30,115 nt of DNA from Proteiniphilum sp. UBA5384 (GTDB lineage: Bacteria; Bacteroidota; Bacteroidia; Bacteroidales; Dysgonomonadaceae): contig NZ_DHOS01000006.1 of NCBI RefSeq assembly GCF_002410825.1, positions 82,028-112,142 of the forward strand, read 5' to 3'. How positions within the stretch are numbered: the stretch's first letter is position 1; each line of letters begins with the position of its first letter. Below, piece after piece: positions 25,583 to 30,115 of this stretch. The translations under genes and the position numbers were made by a program. The notes beneath the pieces were generated by a model. That model saw only the letters and a program-made list of their open reading frames with translations, did not search any database and had not been told where the DNA came from.

Positions 25583-27748
25583 ATGAAAAAAATATTTATA
25601 GCATTTAGTATCATTTGCTCCGCCATGCTGTTGTTGGTTGGATGCAGCAAGGATAACGATTGGGCATTCGAAGGAAACGATAACTTTATCACTTCATTCA
25701 AATTGTTACTGGCAGATTCTGACGGAGGCGTAGTTACAGGTGCCATCGCGGAGGGGGAGATTATTGTAATGGTACCTGAAGACTTCTCTTTTGCCGGCGC
25801 GCAAGCCACGGTTGCAATCAGTGAACATGCTACTATCTATCCCAATCCTGCCGAAATAACTAATTGGGATGAAGACCAATCGTTTGTTGTTTCATCTTAC
25901 AACGGGAGTCAGAATATTTATCGCTATACTGTTCGTCGCGAAAAAATCGAAGAAGAAAAAACGGGTAACTTTGTTCTATTTTCACAAACCGATGTTAATA
26001 ATTTTGCTGCTCTGGGCATAAAAAAACTCGATGGCAACCTCAGTGTCGGCATACAAAGCCAAGACTATGTTGGGGACGACATGACCGATGCCGATGATCC
26101 TATCGTAACGCTTGCTCCTTTAGCTTCACTCACCGAAGTAAAAGGAGAAATAATAATCTATGTCTGTCCTGATGATTACTCGGTCGGTTTCAGTAACCTG
26201 AAAAAGGTAGGATCAATAAAAATACCACAGACCAAGTATCGACTCAAAGATTTCATCTTCCCTTCACTTGAAGAGGTTTATGGAGACCTTTATTATCCAC
26301 AATATAATGCCTCGATGGTAACGACCGTGTACCTGCCAAAATTAGTTTCGGTAGGCGGTAATTTTGAACTTGGAGGACTTATGTCGCTTGCATCATTCTC
26401 TGTGCCGGAATTGAAGCAAGTGATGGGTAAGCTGTCGCTGCGCGCTAATGGAGCAATGGGAACAATCTCAACGTTATCCTTCCCCAAACTCGAACAGGTT
26501 GGAGATGTAATGGATCTATACGCTTTCGTAGGAACCTCTATCGAAATACCCGTGCTTAAAACCTGCGGGGGATTTGATTGGGACGGCCTCAATAAAATTG
26601 AAAGTATTGAAGCTCCTGCACTGGAGCAGTTATTCGGCTCATCTAATTTCCGAAATGGTATTGAAGTGACCAGAATATCTTTCCCTAAGATTACCTATAT
26701 TGAAAATATCGAACTATCAGGTCTGAGAAGCCTTGAAGATATCGATATGCCTGAATTAAAATCAGCTAAAAATATTAATTTCAACTCTCTCGTAAAGCTA
26801 TCTAACCTAGAGTGCTTGGGAACGTTGAATGAGGTTATCGAAACCCTCACTCTGCAAAATCTAAGCGGGTTGACCGAGAGCTTCGCCTTGCCGACAACTC
26901 TCACCAGCATTGGCAAATTGGATATCGCAAATCTGCCGGGATTGACGGAACTGGATATACGAGATACGGGTATTAAAGGCGTTGGTATAACCTCAAATTC
27001 GAACACTCCGTTTAAACTTACTGCTGACGACATTATGGAGGGATCACTCTCGTTAAATGGATTGTTCGAACTTTCGGGCATGAAAGAAGTAAAAGGAGAC
27101 GTTGAGATCATTGTTGCCAACACCAATACGGCCGTCGAGTTGATACCTAACATGGAGACAGTACACGGAAACTTTACCCTTACCTACAACTACACCACGG
27201 GAAGCCTGAATATACCGGCATTGACAAAAGTAAATGGTATATGCAGAATAAATACAAAGGCGATTGTGACTATGCCAAAATTCGCAGAAGCCGGAGCAGA
27301 CTTTATCTATAACAAGGGAGGTGCAAACGACACCGGCATAGTACCGGAGTTTACACTGCCAAAATTAAGTAAGATAAACGGAGACTTTGCAATTTATATA
27401 GGACACACGATGGCTGGGTTAAACTATCCTCAAGACCAAGGGATTCCTTTCGATATTAAGATGCCTTCGCTGACTACTATCACCGGGATACTTAAAATTC
27501 ACACTCACGAAAACCCTTCGACATCGACTCGTCCAAGCAACCGACTGGCGAATCTGGATGGGTTCAGTACTCTGGAGAAAGTGAGTGGTGTTGATATCTA
27601 CAGGCAAGCAGCCCTACGCAACTATACAGGATTGAAAAAGGCGCTCACCTCTTTTTCGGCAGATTATTGGAATCTTGCTAATATAGGTTATATGCCGAGT
27701 TACGACGACTTGGTCAAAGACGGCAAATATATCGATCCAACATTGTAA
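25583..27748 (+). CDS. Receptor-L-type LRR surface lipoprotein, tandem member 4
   Basis: At 721 residues this is the longest and most divergent member. The lipobox is LVGC (Cys21), followed by SKDNDWAFEGNDNF. The N-terminal domain has IYPNPAEITNW and VSSYN. The linker is FVLFSQTDVNNFAALGIK, and LDGNLSVG begins the repeats. An inserted acidic segment, GDDMTDADDP, follows that motif and is not seen in members 1 to 3. The C-terminal signature has drifted to YMPSYDDLVKDGKY. It starts 24 bases after member 3 and ends 13 bases before the last BtuH-like gene, consistent with one long transcript. The fold assignment is secure; the ligand is not known. Confidence 0.82.
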   Translation: MKKIFIAFSIICSAMLLLVGCSKDNDWAFEGNDNFITSFKLLLADSDGGVVTGAIAEGEIIVMVPEDFSFAGAQATVAISEHATIYPNPAEITNWDEDQSFVVSSYNGSQNIYRYTVRREKIEEEKTGNFVLFSQTDVNNFAALGIKKLDGNLSVGIQSQDYVGDDMTDADDPIVTLAPLASLTEVKGEIIIYVCPDDYSVGFSNLKKVGSIKIPQTKYRLKDFIFPSLEEVYGDLYYPQYNASMVTTVYLPKLVSVGGNFELGGLMSLASFSVPELKQVMGKLSLRANGAMGTISTLSFPKLEQVGDVMDLYAFVGTSIEIPVLKTCGGFDWDGLNKIESIEAPALEQLFGSSNFRNGIEVTRISFPKITYIENIELSGLRSLEDIDMPELKSAKNINFNSLVKLSNLECLGTLNEVIETLTLQNLSGLTESFALPTTLTSIGKLDIANLPGLTELDIRDTGIKGVGITSNSNTPFKLTADDIMEGSLSLNGLFELSGMKEVKGDVEIIVANTNTAVELIPNMETVHGNFTLTYNYTTGSLNIPALTKVNGICRINTKAIVTMPKFAEAGADFIYNKGGANDTGIVPEFTLPKLSKINGDFAIYIGHTMAGLNYPQDQGIPFDIKMPSLTTITGILKIHTHENPSTSTRPSNRLANLDGFSTLEKVSGVDIYRQAALRNYTGLKKALTSFSADYWNLANIGYMPSYDDLVKDGKYIDPTL

Positions 27749-27761
27749 TAAGATATTTGAA

Positions 27762-29504
27762 ATGGAAAAATTATTATATATGATTTCTGTCATTGCCCTA
27801 TTGGTAATGGCAGGGTGCAGTAAAGACGATACTGTCAAGAACTCAAATCCTCCAGCTATATCGTTCGATCATGAATCGCTGATATACAGGGTAAAAGTAG
27901 GAAAATCTATTACCATCACGCCTACTATAGAAAATGAGACAAATAGCGCTATCTATCTTTGGAAAGTGGATGGAAAAATCGTCAGTGAAAAGAGAGATTT
28001 CACTTATGACGCCGGAGACGAGCCGGAGATGATGTATCTAATGTTTGAAGTAGCTACCGATTACGGCTCTGATAGCAAGGAGATCTGTTTGGAGGTGGTT
28101 TCGCTGTTAGCTCCTCAGATAACGATGGGCGTTCCGGAGGGCGGACACATCATAATGATAGATGACGAACTGAAACTCGTTCCGGAGATTACCTATGATG
28201 AAAATGCTACTTACAAGTGGACTGTGGATGGTCAGGAAAAGGCCTCTTCAAAAGATTATTCATTCTCCTCGACAAAAGCCGGAACATATAAACTGGCTTT
28301 AACCGCTACCAACGAAGATGGATCTGATAAATTGGAATTCAATGTGAAAGTCTGCGCTCCTGAAGATATGCCATTCACTGCAAAATTTGAAAAAACGGTT
28401 TATAATATTTCACTCGGACGTACCGCCTTCATTCGTCCATATTGGATCGAAAACGTTTTTGATGCCACCTATACCTGGTTTGTAGATGGTGTAGAGATTA
28501 CAGATGTGCCGGAGTTTTCAAATCCAAGGGTAGCCATGGCTGAGTGTGCGAAATGCACTTTCCCTTATACACCGGCAACACAAGGAGAACACAAAGTTGA
28601 GTTGAAGGTTAAAAACAAATATATAACCCTGTCTTACAATTTCATAGTGAATGCTTGTCCTCCCGAAGGCACATATAAAAGAGTAACCACTGGTGCAGAA
28701 GATTGCAACAAAGTCTACGAGTTTACAGCAGCACCGGGACAGTTCGTCAATGAAGGTTATACCGTGTACACTGATGCGGAGGCATGTCTTTACGCGACTA
28801 ATCGCATGAATGGTCGTGGTTACGTATCATTGGGAAACTGGGGCGGTTACATTGTGGTCGGATTTGACCATAGTATCGCCAACGATGGGGACTACAATCT
28901 GCAAATACTCGGCAATGCATTTCGAGGCTCCTCGGAACCGGGCATTGTATGGGTCATGCAGGACGAAAACGGAGATGGATTGCCAAACGATACCTGGTAC
29001 GAATTGAAAGGCAGCGACTATGATACAAGCGTACAGGATTATGCCGTAACGTACTATCGCCCGGACAATACACACCGTCCGGTAGCATGGACAGACAATC
29101 TCGGTCAGAGCGGGCAGGTTGATTATTTAGGCTTCCATACACAGGATTACTATTATCCCCTATGGGTAAAACCTGATTCATACACCATTGTCGGCAGCCG
29201 GTTGAAACATAAAACAGTGGAGACATCTCCGGGCTATTGGGCTAACGGAGAGTTCGAGTGGGGGTATGTAGATAATTTCAGTCCGATAGACCGTCTGACC
29301 AATGATGAAAATACCAATGCCAATGTTATGGGTAATCACATGAAGATTAGCCATGCAGTACGTCATGATGGTAAACCTGCAAATCTGCAATATATAGATT
29401 TTGTAAAGGTGCATACCGGACTGAATATAAAAGCCGGATGGTTGGGAGAGAATTCAACTGAAGTGTTCGGCGTTCAGGATTTTAATATTATCAAGAAGCA
29501 ATAA
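27762..29504 (+). CDS. BtuH-like surface lipoprotein, cluster B copy 2
   Basis: This 580-residue lipoprotein has lipobox MAGC (Cys19) then SKDD. Three PKD/Ig-like domains precede a C-terminal domain that starts at PGQF (325-328). The domain carries the loop DENGDGLPNDTW (401-412) and ends KAGWLGENSTEVFG. It is the close paralogue of the protein at 17531. One clear oddity is an insertion of about 14 residues in the third PKD-like domain. It contains a Cys-x-x-Cys pair (Cys262, Cys265) that is absent from the other two copies. It is the last intact gene of cluster B. The B12-binding role is inferred from the family and locus. Confidence 0.74.
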   Translation: MEKLLYMISVIALLVMAGCSKDDTVKNSNPPAISFDHESLIYRVKVGKSITITPTIENETNSAIYLWKVDGKIVSEKRDFTYDAGDEPEMMYLMFEVATDYGSDSKEICLEVVSLLAPQITMGVPEGGHIIMIDDELKLVPEITYDENATYKWTVDGQEKASSKDYSFSSTKAGTYKLALTATNEDGSDKLEFNVKVCAPEDMPFTAKFEKTVYNISLGRTAFIRPYWIENVFDATYTWFVDGVEITDVPEFSNPRVAMAECAKCTFPYTPATQGEHKVELKVKNKYITLSYNFIVNACPPEGTYKRVTTGAEDCNKVYEFTAAPGQFVNEGYTVYTDAEACLYATNRMNGRGYVSLGNWGGYIVVGFDHSIANDGDYNLQILGNAFRGSSEPGIVWVMQDENGDGLPNDTWYELKGSDYDTSVQDYAVTYYRPDNTHRPVAWTDNLGQSGQVDYLGFHTQDYYYPLWVKPDSYTIVGSRLKHKTVETSPGYWANGEFEWGYVDNFSPIDRLTNDENTNANVMGNHMKISHAVRHDGKPANLQYIDFVKVHTGLNIKAGWLGENSTEVFGVQDFNIIKKQ

Positions 29505-29531
29505 AATTAATTCTCTTATCAGAAAATTGAG

Positions 29532-29636
29532 AATCCATTTTTCAAAAATATAGTAATGGGCGACCTATGCTATACGGCAGTCCTTTTCGGGGCATTCGAG
29601 CTGAGCGCTCGCCGTTTTCCGGTGCTGAAAAGGTAA
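29532..29636 (+). pseudogene. DUF6580 gene remnant (C-terminal 34 codons only)
   Basis: The frame reads NPFFKNIVMGDLCYTAVLFG followed by AFELSARRFPVLKR and a stop. This matches residues of the intact DUF6580 protein from IPFFKNTVMGDLFYTALLFG onward. No upstream membrane segments remain, because the BtuH-like gene ends 28 bases before it. It shows that cluster B once ended with a DUF6580 gene, like cluster A, and lost most of it by deletion. Confidence 0.88.
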
Positions 29637-29745
29637 ACGCCTAAGAGAATAACTTCTTTTATCCTTCACAGGATAGCACATAATAGAACCGGAGAATATG
29701 TTAAAGTGAACCTTTGACTATCCTCCGGTTTTATTTTTGTATTGT
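29535..29745 (+). repeat. Duplicated segment, copy 2 (DUF6580 tail plus terminator)
   Basis: This is the counterpart of 12419-12630. It includes the coding remnant, a small perfect hairpin ATCCT/AGGAT (29661-29674) and the terminator stem. Similarity stops near 29765. Confidence 0.75.
29687..29738 (+). terminator. Intrinsic terminator of cluster B
   Basis: AACCGGAG (29687-29694) pairs perfectly with CTCCGGTT (29723-29730). An inner stem, GTTAAAG with CTTTGAC (one G-U pair), continues it. TTATTTTT follows directly. This is the most convincing terminator in the window and would end the transcript of cluster B. Confidence 0.82.
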
Positions 29746-29767
29746 ATCTGAAATTTTTCTATTTTTG
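29736..29767 (+). promoter_or_regulatory. Candidate Bacteroidota promoter upstream of the CWC gene
   Basis: TTTG (29736-29739) and TATTTTTG (29760-29767) are separated by 20 bases, matching the -33/-7 consensus spacing. It lies directly after the terminator and 33 bases before the decayed antitoxin-like frame. The T-rich context makes chance matches likely. Confidence 0.42.
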
Positions 29768-29799
29768 TTTTGAACAATTCAATCTAAATTAATTGTGAT

Positions 29800-29948
29800 A
29801 TGATTATAGAAATTGACAAGCCGTTACTTCAGAGAAAGTCCTGAAAGCCATGGAAAAAATTCAGCATAGTAAGGGATAGAAATCTCTCCGGAATCACTTC
29901 GGAAAATTAAAACGGGGATTCAATACCGTTACTTATCTGAAAGTGTGA
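29800..29948 (+). pseudogene. Decayed antitoxin-like gene (frameshift and stop)
   Basis: From ATG at 29800 the frame gives MIIEIDKPLLQRKS and stops. Restoring one base in the following A-run continues as VLKAMEKIQHSKG, an in-frame stop, then KSLRNHFGKLKRGFNTVTYL. The combination of an opening IIEIDKP segment and a closing HFGKLKRG resembles small antitoxins paired with PIN-domain toxins in Bacteroidota. No toxin gene follows. The call rests on short motifs, so another small protein is possible. Confidence 0.42.
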
Positions 29949-29994
29949 TAAATTACTGATATTAAATTTGTTGCTGATAAAATATTCTTCTATA

Positions 29995-30115
29995 ATGGAA
30001 AAGAAATGCCCCCGATGCGGAAATAAATTTGAATGTAAGCCCGATGATATTTTCTCGTGCGAATGTGCCGATATCTATATTCCACCGAACTTGGCATTCC
30101 AGATCGATTCCATCT
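29995..30115 (+). CDS. Cysteine-rich CWC family protein, 5' part (cut by window edge)
   Basis: The visible 40 codons begin MEKKCPRCGNKFECKPDDIF and continue with SCECADIYIPP. CPRCG and FEC...CEC cysteine spacing is that of the small zinc-ribbon-like cysteine-rich CWC proteins, whose function is unknown. The truncated copy at 13397-13573 shows what the missing C-terminus should look like, including CICAKC, and predicts a product of about 70 residues. The ATG is preceded by an A/T-rich leader. Confidence 0.8.
   Translation, partial: MEKKCPRCGNKFECKPDDIFSCECADIYIPPNLAFQIDSI

Overview
The window is surface-nutrient DNA from a member of the Bacteroidota, most likely the order Bacteroidales. The evidence is as follows. 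Nearly every product is a lipoprotein with an acidic stretch right after the lipobox cysteine, as in Bacteroidota surface-exported lipoproteins. Start codons follow A/T-rich leaders rather than Shine-Dalgarno sequences. Promoter-like sites fit the Bacteroidota TAnnTTTG -7 element. The gene families (BtuB/BtuG pairs, PKD-like cell-surface proteins, DUF6580) are also typical. I cannot name a genus. All genes that I accept are on the + strand. I see no tRNA, rRNA, CRISPR array, intact transposase or phage gene.

Cluster A (1-12.6 kb). A cobalamin riboswitch, cut by the left window edge, leads into a BtuH-like PKD lipoprotein, a leucine-rich (receptor-L-like) lipoprotein and a divergent BtuG-like beta-propeller. 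A hairpin follows. Then come a BtuB-type TonB-dependent receptor and a canonical BtuG that overlaps it by 4 bases. These are followed by a PKD-propeller fusion lipoprotein, an EF-hand/LRR lipoprotein and a DUF6580 integral membrane protein.

Junction (12.6-13.8 kb). This holds a small lipoprotein, a lipoprotein that stops just after its signal peptide, a REP/MITE-like inverted repeat and a decapitated cysteine-rich CWC gene.

Cluster B (13.8-29.75 kb). A complete cobalamin riboswitch leads into a second BtuB and BtuG, a BtuH-like protein, four tandem paralogous LRR lipoproteins and a third BtuH-like protein. A 3' remnant of a second DUF6580 gene and a strong terminator follow. The window ends with a decayed antitoxin-like gene and the start of an intact CWC gene.

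How the genes fit together. BtuB imports corrinoid across the outer membrane using TonB energy. BtuG is the surface propeller that captures corrinoid and caps BtuB. BtuH-like proteins are surface binders. By position, the two LRR groups and the extra propellers look like additional surface corrinoid-capture or partner proteins. DUF6580 is a candidate inner-membrane component. The riboswitches should repress the genes when cobalamin is plentiful.

The two clusters have the same ends: riboswitch, then DUF6580, then CWC. They look like duplicated loci with reciprocal decay, since A kept DUF6580 and lost CWC while B lost DUF6580 and kept CWC. The most promising possible novelty is the riboswitch-linked family of five N-terminal-Ig plus receptor-L-like lipoproteins, four of them in tandem. 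All functional calls rest on reading motifs by eye. No database search was possible.
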